From NCBI RefSeq assembly GCF_001661265.1, contig NW_017566997.1, positions 434,001 to 498,000 of the forward strand: a stretch of DNA of 64,000 nt, given 5' to 3'. Within the stretch, counting starts at the first letter, position 1. Every line of letters begins with the position of its first letter. The notes beneath the pieces were generated by a model. That model saw nothing but the letters and a program-made list of their open reading frames with translations, made no database searches and had not been told where the DNA came from. A program made the position numbers and the translations under genes. Source of the stretch: Saitoella complicata NRRL Y-17804 (taxonomy: Eukaryota > Ascomycota > Saitoellomycetes > Saitoellales > Saitoellaceae). Positions 1-10,985 of this stretch are shown here, one piece after another.

Positions 1-77
1 ATGCCCACTTACGTTAAGAATAGTAGAAAACTTCCTGGTATACAACCCCAATGATCCATTATAATTCAAACTTCACT

Positions 78-586
78 CTAGTCCGATGACAACGGAGTGT
101 CAGAGAAATCGATTGAGGTGGGTCCGACAATCTCGCCCTCGCTGTCACCAGCGTCCGCCTCATCTTTTGTCACTTCATGACTCACGACGTCACTCTCCTG
201 CTCACCCGACGACAAGTCCTTAGCAGCTCCAGCCTTGCTTCTGGCTGTCATGGCGATCATCTCGTCCTGACACTCCCCGACAGACGCTTCACGGCCTTCA
301 ACATCATCTGGAGACGAGCGCCCAGCCTGAGTGTTATGCGTGCCACAGAAGTTAACATGGAGCTGAAGAGGCGTTCCATTTCTTCGACCTCAGCTTTATG
401 AAAGTCTTGATTGCTAGCATCGTTGAGCAGGGGTTCTGTACTGAGGGCTATGCGCTGTTCCCACGCCCGAATAAACACCCGAATCTTGCGTTTCGACAGC
501 GACAGCTTGGTGGGGGTTGTACGACCCAGAGTATAAATGAGGTGGCACAGAGGACAAGGATGGATTGACGTCCTTCGCTGATGCAT
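78..586 (-). CDS. Hypothetical protein, probably two exons
   Basis: I do not recognise this gene. Two minus-strand frames look coding. The upstream one (about 530 down to 350) encodes a basic, helical stretch containing KRKIRVFIRAWEQR. The downstream one (about 315 down to 78) encodes an acidic Ser/Glu/Asp-rich tail ending FSDTPLSSD and a TAG stop. They lie in different frames, so an intron is expected around 300-350. A splice acceptor ending in CCAG at about 313 fits the acidic frame, but I could not fix the donor. The start is also unresolved: the ATG at 586 is only one option. The upstream neighbour on the same strand is the MAK11 homologue. It could also be a chance pair of open frames. 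Confidence 0.3.
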
Positions 587-617
587 ATGGGGTGTACTCG
601 CCGGAGCTTCGTCGTGG

Positions 618-645
618 GTTCGGACCGTGCAGCTTGGTGCATACG
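618..645. repeat. Promoter-proximal repeat, copy 1
   Basis: This 28-bp stretch matches 2066-2093 at 24 of 28 positions, in the same orientation. Weaker similarity continues on both sides (AGAATT on one flank, ACGACNAA on the other), for about 55-60 bp in all. It lies just upstream of the hypothetical minus-strand gene. Confidence 0.5.
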
Positions 646-814
646 CAGAAGGGAAATTCTCCGGCTTCACTCACAGGGAAGCTATTCTGTTCGCAAGGTT
701 AGCTCTACGGAGTGTCGATGTTCGCCTTCGCATGACTCATTAGACCCGAGCAAGATGAGGCCAGAAAGTATTCTTGAATATGCTTGATCTGCTCCATACC
801 ACCGACAAGAGGAC

Positions 815-2005
815 CTACTCCTCATCCCCCTCCCCCTCCCCATCACTCTCAACCTCAGTCTTTACCACCTCCTCCTTCAACTTCTCCACATGCCCAACAT
901 CCGCAACCGTCAAACACGTAATCCTATTCCCACACTCAAAACTCCCAATCTCCTTTGTCTCCTCCACCTCTTCTCCTCCCTTGTTCTCCTCCCCCGTGAG
1001 TTCGGACCCAACTCGCCAGAGCTTGATCTCGCCGTCTGAGGAAGCGGTGACGAAGATATTGGTGTTAGGGGTGGGTGCGCGTTCGATGCACTTTACGCGT
1101 GCGCGGTGGCCTGTCCAGGCCTGGATCTCGATACCACGATGACGTTCAACGTCTTCGGTTTCGGGAGGTGCTATGGGATTCCATACACGGATCTTGGTGT
1201 CTTCGTGCCCAATCACAACCCGCTCCTCATCCAACCACGCAAAGCAATGCATCTTACTAACACACTGTGCTCCACCAACAACCGTCTGTGTCGCAGTCCC
1301 GTACACAACAAGATGTCTATCAAACATCACTGCGTATCTGTCGCCTGAGGGTGACCACGCAACACTGAGTGGATCGCCGAGTTTAGTTGGTTGGAGGGGG
1401 AGTTTGTTCACTGCGGCACGGCGGGCAGTCATGAGATTCCACAAAGTGACACGACGATCTTCACCGACCGAGAGCGCAATCTTCCCGGATGGGTGAGCAG
1501 CGAAAGATGTAATCCCTTTCTTACCGCCTTGTACCGAGGATTTCTGTTTCATCGTCGCCATATTTTCCCAATCCTTTGTTCTCCAGACAACAATCGTTCC
1601 AGTCGAATCAGACGACAATAAGTGCTGTTTTGTGGGGAAGGAGAGGTGTGTGATGGAGCCGTTGTGAGCATGTAGTGTGCCGAGATCTTTCCGGAGTTTG
1701 AGGTCGTAGAGTTTGATGATTTCGTCTGCCCCCCCCGAGGCCAAATACCTTCCTCCAACAGCGAGGGTCTTCATTGCAGCCATATGTGCCGGGAAGATAA
1801 AGACGGGCTCCATGTGTGCATCACTTCCCTTCCCAGCCGCCGAATCGAACATGGCGTCGAGGCCATACAGCACATGCTCATACGATCCTGCAATCACACG
1901 GAATGCTGCAGTCGAGGTGCTGGAAGGTACAGATGGGAGCAAGGGCGCGAGCTTGGCCTTCTTTGTGATGGTCCCTGAGGTCTTGGAAGCGGGTCTTTTG
2001 GACAT
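815..2005 (-). CDS. MAK11: WD40 ribosome-biogenesis protein, MAK11/PAK1IP1 family
   Basis: This is a 396-residue WD40 protein without introns. The family acts in the nucleolus and nucleus during 60S subunit assembly (yeast Mak11; human PAK1IP1). Family landmarks are visible. After a Lys/Ser/Thr-rich N-terminus comes VIAGSYEHVLYGLDA, then a repeat with LASGGADEIIKLYDLK, LGTLHAHNGSITHLSF and LLSSDSTGTIVVWRTKDWE. Later repeats include VGEDRRVTLWNL and TASSDGEIKLWRVG. The C-terminus is acidic (ESDGEGEGDEE). I chose the ATG at 2005 because the open frame continues upstream to 2134 through sequence that does not resemble the family; the start MSKRPASKTS is typical. A repeat shared with the preceding region lies 61-88 bp upstream of this start. 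Confidence 0.9.
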   Translation of the reverse strand: MSKRPASKTSGTITKKAKLAPLLPSVPSSTSTAAFRVIAGSYEHVLYGLDAMFDSAAGKGSDAHMEPVFIFPAHMAAMKTLAVGGRYLASGGADEIIKLYDLKLRKDLGTLHAHNGSITHLSFPTKQHLLSSDSTGTIVVWRTKDWENMATMKQKSSVQGGKKGITSFAAHPSGKIALSVGEDRRVTLWNLMTARRAAVNKLPLQPTKLGDPLSVAWSPSGDRYAVMFDRHLVVYGTATQTVVGGAQCVSKMHCFAWLDEERVVIGHEDTKIRVWNPIAPPETEDVERHRGIEIQAWTGHRARVKCIERAPTPNTNIFVTASSDGEIKLWRVGSELTGEENKGGEEVEETKEIGSFECGNRITCLTVADVGHVEKLKEEVVKTEVESDGEGEGDEE

Positions 2006-2065
2006 TATTGGGGTGCTTGAGGGTGTTGGGGTTCGTACGTAATTTGTCCTGTTTGGTCGTACGGT

Positions 2066-2093
2066 GTTCAAACCCTGCAGCTTCGTGCATACG
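2066..2093. repeat. Promoter-proximal repeat, copy 2
   Basis: This is the second copy of the element at 618-645. It lies 61-88 bp upstream of the MAK11 start codon. The shared core on the minus strand reads GTATGCAC, one variable base, then AAGCTGCA. Confidence 0.5.
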
Positions 2094-2230
2094 TATACGA
2101 CGAAGACAATTCTGTCACGGCTTGTATTACTCAAACTTCCCTAGGTATAGATTTGTGGACCAAACCCCCATCGTGATGCTCCAAATCAATGCAGATACCA
2201 GGTCCTATAGCTTACCCCATCCTTCCCTTT

Positions 2231-5200
2231 TCATACCCATCTCGGCACAACACTCTCCCATCTCCTCACAGGTCTCGTATTCTCCAAATCAACACAGTAC
2301 CACAAACAACTCTCCGCCTCCTCATGCTCCTCCAACTGCTCATAGATCTCCGCAAGATCAAACCATGCTTCGGGTATATCCCACCCGCGGAGTTTCGTTA
2401 CCACGTCCAACAAACCTTCTGCGCGATCGCGTGCGGCTGGTTGGTCAGCATGGGACAGCGCGAGAAGCGTTCGTGCGAGACAGGCATTCGCGACGGGATG
2501 ATCCATATCGACGGCAGTTGCGATCTCGAACGCAGTACATGCCGTCTCATACTCGCCTTGCTCATGATAAATCATCCCCAACTGCGCTAACGCATCCGGA
2601 TCCTCGTTCTTGATTCGTCTCGCTTCCCGTACAGCAGCATGTGCCTCCGTGAACTTACCCGCACGACGAAACATCCCAGCCGATGCGAGCCAAACACTCA
2701 GCAAACACCTCCCTAATGCCTCTTTCTCGTGCGTCTCAAGCAGTGAAGGTTTCTCTCCAGGGTATGTGGGATTAACCTGAACATTCGAAATGCTCGGGCT
2801 CTGATTCGGCAAAGGTAACTTCTCGTTCACCTCGTTATGCTTCGGTGGCGCTGTCTGCGGTCGCGGAATATCGAGACTCGGCTTCATCAGCGACGGGCTA
2901 TTCGACATCGATAACCGGTTCTTATTCTCACGCTTCCGACCAAGCATGGAGCGTATCGACCTCCGAGAACTCATGAGCGAAGCACGCTCAGTCGCATCCT
3001 GATCCACTACCGAACTCCCATTCAACTCTAACTTCGGTGGGGGGTTCAGCGGGGATGATGACTCCGTAGCCATAGCGTCTTGCACATTGACGGGCCCAGT
3101 AATCGACATCCTCGCACACAACTCAAACAGTTCACCCTGCCTCTCGATAGCAGCCTCGATACCATGCGCGGCTTCATACAACGCACACTCCGTGATCTTG
3201 AGCTGTGACAATGTTTCCTTCTCTTCATAGCCCAGACTCGCCGGGGTTTGCGTGTCATCCATAAGCTGGAAGGCAGTCTCACAAATTCGAAGGGCTTTCT
3301 CGTTCTCTTTCCGTGCAGAGAGGAGAAGAGCGAGGAGGTGCCATGCGGGCAAAAGGTGCTTATCGTGATGAAGTGCCTGCTTAACAGCAGTAATAGCTTC
3401 AGGTATAGCACGCGTCACTGCAAGCTGTAACGAAATATGGAAGAAAGTCTCAGCAGACTGCTCGTAGTCCAGAGACCGCTGCAACGCTTGGATGGCCTTC
3501 TGCTGCTGCACCGTACGTTCTTCAGATTCAATAGCTGCAAGTCAAGTCAGCAAAACCGAACATGGTCAGCTTTTTTGGCACACTTACTCTGTTCAGACCA
3601 CAGCCCATGCGCAACACCTAATACCCTCCACACCTTCGCCGCTAACGCCGCATCCCCCTCCAACCCCCACTTCTCGAGATACATCCGTGCTTTCTCTGCA
3701 TACATCAATGCATCCTTGCCCTGTCCATTTCCGTTAGCATTCATCTTCAGCTTATCTCGACGGAGGCTAACCTTTTGAAGATACTTCCCAACCATTCTCG
3801 CCCCATCTGCAACCGTCCCAACAATAACCTCCTTCGTATCCATATCCTCCCCCTCCCTCTCCCCTACCTCCCCACCAGCCGCTGTATCAACCCTCCCCAA
3901 CCCCATGGCCACCGCATCCGGATGCCTCTCCAACCCCTTCTCCACCAAATCCACATAAGCCTCCACCGCCCTCGCCCCCTCCTCCCACCTCCCCAATCTC
4001 TCAAGCATGACCCTCAACCACCTCAACACCCTAACACTCTGAAACGTCTTCCCCGTAGCTCTATAAAGCACCTCCACAATACCCTCCGCCTCCTCCACGC
4101 TCCCTGAATGCAACGACCAATTCGAGCACAATAGGTCTAGGTAGGAGAGGAGTGCGGTATTGGTGAAACCGGCGCGCGGGAATGTGGTTGTTTTGTGGAG
4201 GAGGTCTTCGTAGGTTGGGGACAGGAGGAGGAGGCGGGAGTATATTTGCTGGGCGGCGACGGTTGTTTTGCGTTTTATGCGGGGGCGGGTGGGGGGCAGG
4301 TGAGAGGTTGTTGGGGTTGGCGGGGTGATGTGGTGGACTACGGGCATCGCGGCAGATGTCGTGGGTGAGTAGGTACCGGTGCCGTGTGAAGTTGCGAGGC
4401 CGTTGCTATCGCCACCAGCAACGACCTCGTTCAGGACGAGATGCGGCGATACTCCGTTACCAAACCCATTTCCGTTCACCGCAGGTTGTTGTACAGGCGC
4501 TGGTGGTCCAAGTGGTGAATGGAAAGTTTCGGACACTGGTGATGCTGCGGCGCTTGCCGGGACAACCTCTGAATCTGCCTCCTCATCCTCAGCATACTCT
4601 TGTTGCAACATAGCAGAGAGATATTGATAGTAATGTCGATAAACATTCGCTCGTCGATTTAACCGGAATGTTTTGGGGCATGTCGTAGCCACAAACACGC
4701 GATAACGCTCGAATGACTGAATAACCGGTTCAGACTCTCTCGTCATTCGCTCCGTCAATAGTGCTTTCCGGTAAAGTATCGTCTCCATCACGCCGACCTC
4801 CATCACTGCTGGCTTCTCCGATACTGGAAGATGTTGGAGAGCACGCGTGTAGACCTCCAGTGCAACACTGTCCTCGCCCAGTCCCTCTTTCGCCATACCG
4901 TAAATGCCGTAACACTTCATAACCGAGACCATTCGATATCCTGAGAGTGACGCGACAGGAGTCTGAAGAAGCAATTCATGCTGACAAGCGCGTGCTGCGT
5001 CGGAGTACTGGCCAAGCGCAAGATATGCCTGAGCCAAAACAATACTCGCCTCATGCTTATCAGTCTCCGTCCCACTCTCCTCCATCGCGCCCTTCAATTG
5101 CTGAATAACCTCCTCCACCCCCCTCCCCGCAATCTTCTTCGACCCAATACTCTCACTACTCCCAATCCCCTGATGCCCACTTCCCTCCAACAACCCCTCC

Positions 5201-5367
5201 AAACTCGCTTCCGCAACCGCAGTCCTCGCTACACACACCCGCTTCGAATCATGTTTCTGCAACTTCCGGGCCAATTCCGCGATGCCTGTCCAATTGCCGC
5301 TACACCGCGCCGTCTCCAGTTGTTGGGCATACTGTACGGCCTTATGGTGATGGATCGCAGAGGCCAT
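2231..5367 (-). CDS. YPP1: TTC7/YPP1-family tetratricopeptide repeat protein
   Basis: Two exons (intron 3535-3587, 53 nt, GTAAGT...TTGCAG) give about 1027 residues. In this family Ypp1/TTC7 forms a plasma-membrane complex with Efr3 and the PI4-kinase Stt4/PI4KA. The C-terminal half carries the diagnostic TPR pattern, including LHHDKHLLPAWHLLALLLSA, the following ALRICETAF helix, and late repeats such as LAQLGMIYHEQGEYETACTA and AWFDLAEIYEQLEEHEEAES. Low-complexity linkers separate the TPR blocks. The frame is open up to an ATG at 5553, only 18 bp from the divergent SRPRB start. The ATG at 5367 (MASAIHHHKA) begins the conserved-looking part, so I prefer it. Confidence 0.85.
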
Positions 5368-5571
5368 ATCCGCGAGGGCCTTGTTCAATGATGACGGGGA
5401 GCCCCTTAACTGTGTGCTTGGCTGGTGAACCTTAATTGGCGATGCTTGGGACGAGTGCCTGCCCAATGTGAGTCGCCCAAAGTGCCGGCGCCAACCGAAC
5501 ACGAAACCCGGCCGCGTCGAGGACGTCGAAAGTCGCGACCGGGAAGAAAACACCGCGAGAACGTCGTAGGA

Positions 5572-6348
5572 ATGGCTTCGATTCTATTGATCATTGCGAC
5601 GATCGTGGTGGCGGGACTCGCTGCAGTCCTTGCTTACCTCCTCTCCTTCTCTGCCGCCTCCTCTCAGCCAACAATCCTCCTCGTTGGTCCATGCAACGGC
5701 GGTAAGACCGCACTCTTCACCTTGGTACGTCCACTCGAGAGTTCTTCCCTTGCCTTAAATTTATCTCTAACCTATCATTATTTGCAGCTGCAATTCGGCA
5801 AGAAATCCCCAACACACACCTCCCAACACCCAAACACCTCCACATCCCTCACCCTCACCCTCGCCGACCGCACAGCCCGCCTCGTCGATCTCCCCGGCCA
5901 CCCAAAACTGGCACACCTCTTCGAAGCCGAGCTGGCTCTCAACACACCCAAAGGCCTCGTCTTCGTCATCGACTCCGCTGCCCTTGCGCGTCCGGACGCG
6001 ATCCGTGCCGTGGCGGAACAACTGTACGCACTGCTTGTACGGTTGCAGAAGGTCAAGACCGCTGTGCCGGTGTTGATCGCCTGTAATAAATCAGACCTTT
6101 TCACTGCCCTCCCCGCTCCTCGCGTCAAAACCCTCTTGGAGGCCGAAATCGAGAAAATCCGCAAAGCCCGCTCCGCCGAAATCTCCCTCGCAGAAGGTGA
6201 GGACGACGAAGACAAAGAGCTCCTGGGATGGGAGGGGGAGGATTTCAAGTTTGCGATGCTGGAGGGTATGGAGGTTGATGTAGTGTCGGGGAGTGTGGAT
6301 AAGAATGATGTTCAGGCTTGGAAGGATTGGATGGCAGAGCGGGTATGA
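5572..6348 (+). CDS. SRP102: Signal recognition particle receptor subunit beta
   Basis: The protein has about 237 residues with one 63-nt intron (5725-5787, GTACGT...TTGCAG). It is the membrane-anchored GTPase that holds the SRP receptor alpha subunit at the ER. An N-terminal membrane segment (ILLIIATIVVAGLAAVLAYL) is followed by the P-loop GPCNGGKT, the switch-II-type motif DLPGHPKL, and NKSD for guanine recognition. The intron falls shortly after the P-loop, is a multiple of three and has no stop, so an unspliced transcript would add 21 residues without a frameshift. I chose the ATG at 5572 because the upstream open frame is basic and unlike the family. The gene diverges from the TTC7 gene. 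Confidence 0.9.
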   Translation: MASILLIIATIVVAGLAAVLAYLLSFSAASSQPTILLVGPCNGGKTALFTLVRPLESSSLALNLSLTYHYLQLQFGKKSPTHTSQHPNTSTSLTLTLADRTARLVDLPGHPKLAHLFEAELALNTPKGLVFVIDSAALARPDAIRAVAEQLYALLVRLQKVKTAVPVLIACNKSDLFTALPAPRVKTLLEAEIEKIRKARSAEISLAEGEDDEDKELLGWEGEDFKFAMLEGMEVDVVSGSVDKNDVQAWKDWMAERV

Positions 6349-6516
6349 GCAGCATAGGAATTTGCTTAAATATTATCGAAAACAAGATGTGTCTTCTAGA
6401 TTTGTGTCGAACCAGCGACGCGGTATACTCCGCAACACATGCGCCAACATGCCAAAAAAGTTCAAGCTCTTCCACCTCCTTCGTCTCTCTGGATTCTCTT
6501 CTAAGCAAACAGCAAA

Positions 6517-8869
6517 TCACGACTTCGCAGTCTTAAACTTCAATAACGGCGCCAAACTCGACAAACTACACGCCTTACCCAAGAAGGGATGCTTCAACAG
6601 CTCATTCGCAGTCGCACGACTCCTGACATCCACACACAAGCATACCGCCAAGAACTGCTTCAACTCCGCACTGAGCCTATCCGGCTTCTTCAGCGTCGGT
6701 GTACCATTCGTCGCGATGAGGTAGAGTGCCTTCAAGGGTTCTTCGTCGAGGTAGGGTGGCTCGTTCTCGATCATCTCGATGGCCATGATACCGAGCGACC
6801 AAATATCGACTTTTGCGCCGTATTCCTGTATGTCAAATTAGCATGGGAGTACAAGACTACCATCATAGTTTTCAGCGGCATACCTTCTGCTTCACAACCT
6901 CAGGAGCCATCCAATACGGCGTTCCAACCATCGTCGCCCTCTTATTCTTCTGATCCGTCAATTTCGCACAGAACCCAAAGTCCGTGATCTTCACATGACC
7001 TGCCGCATCCAACAAGACGTTATCACTCTTGATATCTCGGTGAATGATGTTTTGGGAGTGAAGGTGCTGCAAGCCCTTTGCCGTCTCCGCACAAATCGCC
7101 GCAATCTGGTCCTCCTCAAGGGTGTTGTTGTCGATGACATCAGTGAGAGCTCCACCCTCCATAAATTCCATAATAACCCACAACTCCGTCGAACCAACAA
7201 GGAAGGCATTGAGGAAGTTGACAATATTATCATGCCTACTCTCCTTCATCACCAAGATCTCGTTCACAATCAACTCCTTCCTAGGCTGATGCGCCAAATC
7301 CATCTGCTTGATCGCAACCTTATTCGAGCCTCCGGTCAACTGCTTCGCGACATACACACTTCCAGACGCACCCTGCCCAACCTTCTTGATCTTGCTGTAG
7401 AGCGTGTTGGGGTCGCCGGTACTAACCACACTCCTCAACTTCTCCATGATCTGACTCTCGCTCATAGCACTGATGCGCTTCTCACCGCCTTGACCAGGCT
7501 TCTTGACCTGAACCACAGGCGGCGGACTCGTCGGCTTCGAAGCGGGCTTCTGCGCGGGAACATTCAGCGGCTTAGTGAACTGCTGCGCAGCGGACGGCAT
7601 CGATCGAGCTGGAACTCGCTGGGGAGGCATCTGAGGTGCCGCACGCTGGGGAATGATATTCGGCCTGGGCATCTGTTGGGGCATGTGTGGACTTTGACCC
7701 ATAGCCTTACCCGCTGCCGCGGCAGCAGCATTCGCCATAGGGACCGGTGCATCAATCCTCTTTACCGGCAACGGGCTCGGAGTCTTCATAGGCGTAGGCA
7801 TACCATGAACGCCATTAGTCTGCTGAACGGGACCCAGCGGCGTTCTTGGTCGCACGTTCGGAGGCTGAATGGGGTGGTCGGGTGCTGGGCGTGGCTGGAC
7901 GCTCAAACCAACATTGTCCGTTTGCGTCCGCTGCATCTGGTACAATGGTCGCTGGACTTGAGGTGGTGCCGGTGCGGGTCTCTGCGGACTGGGTCCAGAC
8001 GGTCCAAGATTCATCCTGTTGAATGCTTCCTGAGGAACCCGTGGTGCAGGTGGTGCCGCCGCGGGCAGCTTGTTCTTCGGTACATCCTTGTGGGACATGC
8101 TCGCCCAAGCGTCATTCGCTCCAGGCTTAGCCGGGAATCCTGCAGGCTGCTGACGACCACCAAACTCTTCCTGCTCTTTCTTCCGGATATCAGAGTAAAA
8201 CTCGAGAACTTCGATAACTGCCTGAGGGTTTTTTGCGTAATCTTCCTTCGTGATGGCGGATGCTGTTAGGAGTTTCGCCCATTCGTCGGGAAGGCCGGTG
8301 AAGCCGCCAGAGATAGGATCGAAGCCGACATGGACCTGGTGAGTAAAGTTCGTAGGGTTTGAAACACCCATGAGTGGGCACCGCTGTATGTGAATGTGTC
8401 AGCACATTGTAGAAGAAAGGCTACTCTTTCGACGCACCGAATAAATCTCATCCATCCACGAATACAACTCTCCATCGCCCTTCAAACTGACCAACCACGT
8501 CCGTGCCTTCGTCTGAATTTCGAAACAATAAGGCTTGACCTCAACTCTCTGCACGCTGACCACATCCTTCAACAAAATCAACACGGTGGGCGCCGTACTC
8601 GTCTCGTTCTTGCACATCCCCAAACTCCCCTCTCTCAACACCAACCACTTCTTTGACCAAATCCACGCGCGGAGACCATCCTCCTTCACTGACGCCCAGC
8701 CAGATTTGAGCTCGCCGTTGCTACTTGCAGAACGCAAGGCAGGGCTCCGTGGGGATGAAGATGTCGAGTTCGAGTACGGCTTTGTCTGTGGTGGAGAGGG
8801 CGCTGCGCCTGGGTTCAAGAACCGCGAGGGATCCGGTGATGGAGGGTAAGCTGCCGTAAAGGAAGGCAT
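6517..8869 (-). CDS. CLA4: Cla4-type p21-activated kinase (PH, CRIB, kinase)
   Basis: Three exons (introns 8384-8437 and 6826-6883) give 746 residues. Domain order is a PH domain at about 52-144, a CRIB/PBD at about 149-180 with the Cla4 signature [19 protein letters not shown], a long Pro/Gln-rich linker, then a Ser/Thr kinase from about 473. Kinase motifs are [40 protein letters not shown] and [10 protein letters not shown]. The last exon supplies [19 protein letters not shown] plus CRIB plus kinase identifies Cla4 rather than Ste20, which lacks the PH domain. In fungi Cla4 is a Cdc42 effector in septin assembly and polarity. Joining the first two exons recreates the conserved [10 protein letters not shown] sequence, which supports that splice. 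Confidence 0.93.
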
Positions 8870-9429
8870 CTCGTTTGTCGTATATGTCGCGTAAATACAC
8901 GCTCGACCGCACTCAGCAGTGCTCGCGTGAAGAACAGGAAGGTCGTCCTCGGTCGTGAACGAGGTTTAGCACAAGAAATGTGAAAGAACGGTGTACCAGC
9001 AGCGTCCTCAATGATATCTCAAACAGTCGACTGCCTATATGCGGTCCCTTTCTGTCGAATTGGACTGGTAGGGGGGGGTGTTTGGGATAAAGAGGTATCT
9101 TCTACGGTTTGGGCAGTCAACTCCTGCGGGCGCCAATCCAGACGCGCGCCGCCGCGGCCGTGCCTAAAGTTGCCGCTCCTGGCATGAACCGGAAAATAGA
9201 GTTGGACAAGGGACAAAACCATGGAAGATGAGCATGTTTGAAGGAGGTTCCAATTTCTCTTGGATTTGAGTAACGAATAAAAGTGAAAAGACCAAGCGAA
9301 AGGATCCTGCCTCTTTCAGCTCGTCAGATGAAAATAGCTATAGTTAAAACCCTGGGAAAACATCCATGTCAATAACGCCAATATACCCGAAACAAAAATC
9401 ATCAATCGTACACATCATCCCAAACCGGC
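8870..9429. other. Intergenic, CLA4 upstream region
   Basis: No gene seen. It holds the CLA4 promoter and 5' leader, plus the 3' end of the coiled-coil gene, which is on the same strand. Short open frames here have no family features. Confidence 0.6.
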
Positions 9430-10191
9430 TCAGAGCTCTCCGTTCAAGAGCATGGCAACCTCGTCATTGACCTGCTCGAGCCTCTCAACCTCATTGTGCA
9501 ACATCTCGTTCTCCTTCCTCAACCGCATGATTTCCGACCTCAACTCCTGCTCATCCTCAACATCGGGAGAACCACCACGGGAACTTCCCTCGTAGCCAGA
9601 ATCCGCCCTTGCAATTCTGACACGAGCTGGGCTGGAAGCGGCAGATGAAGAGGCAGTAGATGGAGATCTCTCGATGCCCTCCACGCTCCAGGCGGAAAGG
9701 CGAGTAATCTCCTCCTGAGCCTGACCAAGCTCGTCGGTAAGGTGGACGATCTGGTTGCGGAAGGCCTTCTGGCCCTCCTTCAAGTCCTCAATCTGGTCCT
9801 CAGCTTGCTCAGCACGCTCCTCTGCCAGACGCAAACGGCGAGTCAACTCCTGGATGGTGGCCATAGCAGCAGTCTCTCCCTCCTCCAAAACACTAATCCT
9901 CTCCTCCCGAACCCTGACAATGTGCTCGGCCTTCTCGGCACGAGTGGTGAGTTCGCGGATAGACGTCAACGCAGACCGGAGAGAAGCTGTGCGAGAAATG
10001 TATAGTGCGTGCAACTTTTCGAAACGAGGGGTGATGGCGTTCGTGTTCGAGTCGTCCAAAGAAATCTCGTCAAACGCGGAAGTAGCGAGCATGTCGTTAT
10101 CGGCATCGAGCTCGTTGAGCGTGGGGAGCTGAGTCTCCTGAGTGGCCTTCTTGGAGAAGAATCCGAACATGGAAGATCGAGAGCGAGACAT
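9430..10191 (-). CDS. Coiled-coil protein of unknown function
   Basis: This is an intronless gene for 253 residues whose family I do not recognise. The N-terminus is basic and aromatic (MSRSRSSMFGFFSKK). Residues about 60-160 form a long heptad-rich helix rich in Arg/Glu, with ELTRRLRLAEERAEQAEDQ as an example. A Ser-rich linker (about 170-205) precedes a second leucine-zipper-like helix, LRKENEMLHNEVERLEQVN, near the C-terminus. There is no signal peptide or membrane segment. The composition suggests a dimeric structural or adaptor protein; that is inference only. Uninterrupted length and strong codon regularity support it as a real gene. Confidence 0.75.
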   Translation of the reverse strand: MSRSRSSMFGFFSKKATQETQLPTLNELDADNDMLATSAFDEISLDDSNTNAITPRFEKLHALYISRTASLRSALTSIRELTTRAEKAEHIVRVREERISVLEEGETAAMATIQELTRRLRLAEERAEQAEDQIEDLKEGQKAFRNQIVHLTDELGQAQEEITRLSAWSVEGIERSPSTASSSAASSPARVRIARADSGYEGSSRGGSPDVEDEQELRSEIMRLRKENEMLHNEVERLEQVNDEVAMLLNGEL

Positions 10192-10985
10192 GTTTTCGTG
10201 GAGTTAAACTTGTATTTGATCGATGATGAAGTGTCGAAATGTAGTGAAAGAACCGGTTGTAACTAGCAATCGGTTGTTCGTGAAAGAAAGAACGAAAGTC
10301 TTTATGTCGTAAAGAAGATGTCGAGTCGTCGAAGTGGTAGAGAGCCGAGACAAGGGAGCGGATACTGCGGTTTTATTGAAAGAGCGTTTGGAGTGGATTA
10401 CGTGTCGAATAGAGGACCTTGCTCAGAATGTGCGGGCCGGCACAATAAATTGGAGAGGGATAACGGACCGCCTCGCCGATCAAGCCCCCCTCGACGGTCT
10501 GTACCACCCACGCGGTTGCACAGGCACGCAGATACCCGCCATTCCAGCCGTTTTCCATATGGTCCGATCTTTCTGACACAGCTGATTCGGCGTTCATGCT
10601 GCTCTGTAGGTTGGTTGCGTTGTTTGGCTCTAACTCCATTCCTTTGTGTTAGAGCGCACCAGTCGAGGGGGCTGGCCTGTTTGGGGCAGGTAAGGCGCTC
10701 GAAAAGGAAAACAAGCATAACCCAACCCCCCGAATGCGGAGATATGGATACGCTTCAGAGACACCCATGACAACCGGTTGTATCGCTTTTTGTCCCTGGA
10801 GGCGTGTTGCCTGCACCCGGGCTGTCTGTGGAGAACGGAGGAGGAGGCAGAATGACGCCGGGCATAAACGCATGACGTCTCGACCTGAACGGATGAAGCC
10901 TGGAATGAGGTTTGCATTAAGATCTTTACTGTACTATATTCGTATTTTACTTTGCTTCCGTCGCCTCTTGACGCCCGGCCGCTCT
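10192..10985. other. Intergenic, 0.8 kb
   Basis: It holds the promoter of the coiled-coil gene and the 3' flank of the glycyl-tRNA synthetase gene. Overlapping open frames on both strands (for example 10318-10770 plus) are Arg/Cys/Pro-rich with no recognisable domain. I see no gene. Confidence 0.5.

Noticed and set aside
5368-5553. Longer N-terminus for TTC7 and an upstream extension for SRPRB (5425-5571)
   Set aside because: The two would overlap or nearly touch in the divergent promoter, and both extensions are Arg/Ser/Pro-rich without family similarity.
6995-8269. 424-codon open frame antisense to the CLA4 kinase
   Set aside because: Arg/Leu/His-rich shadow of the Pro/Gln-rich linker and kinase domain.
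10318-10770. 150-codon plus-strand open frame between the coiled-coil and GRS1 genes
   Set aside because: Composition is Arg/Cys/Pro-rich, equal-length frames overlap it on the other strand, and no domain is visible.
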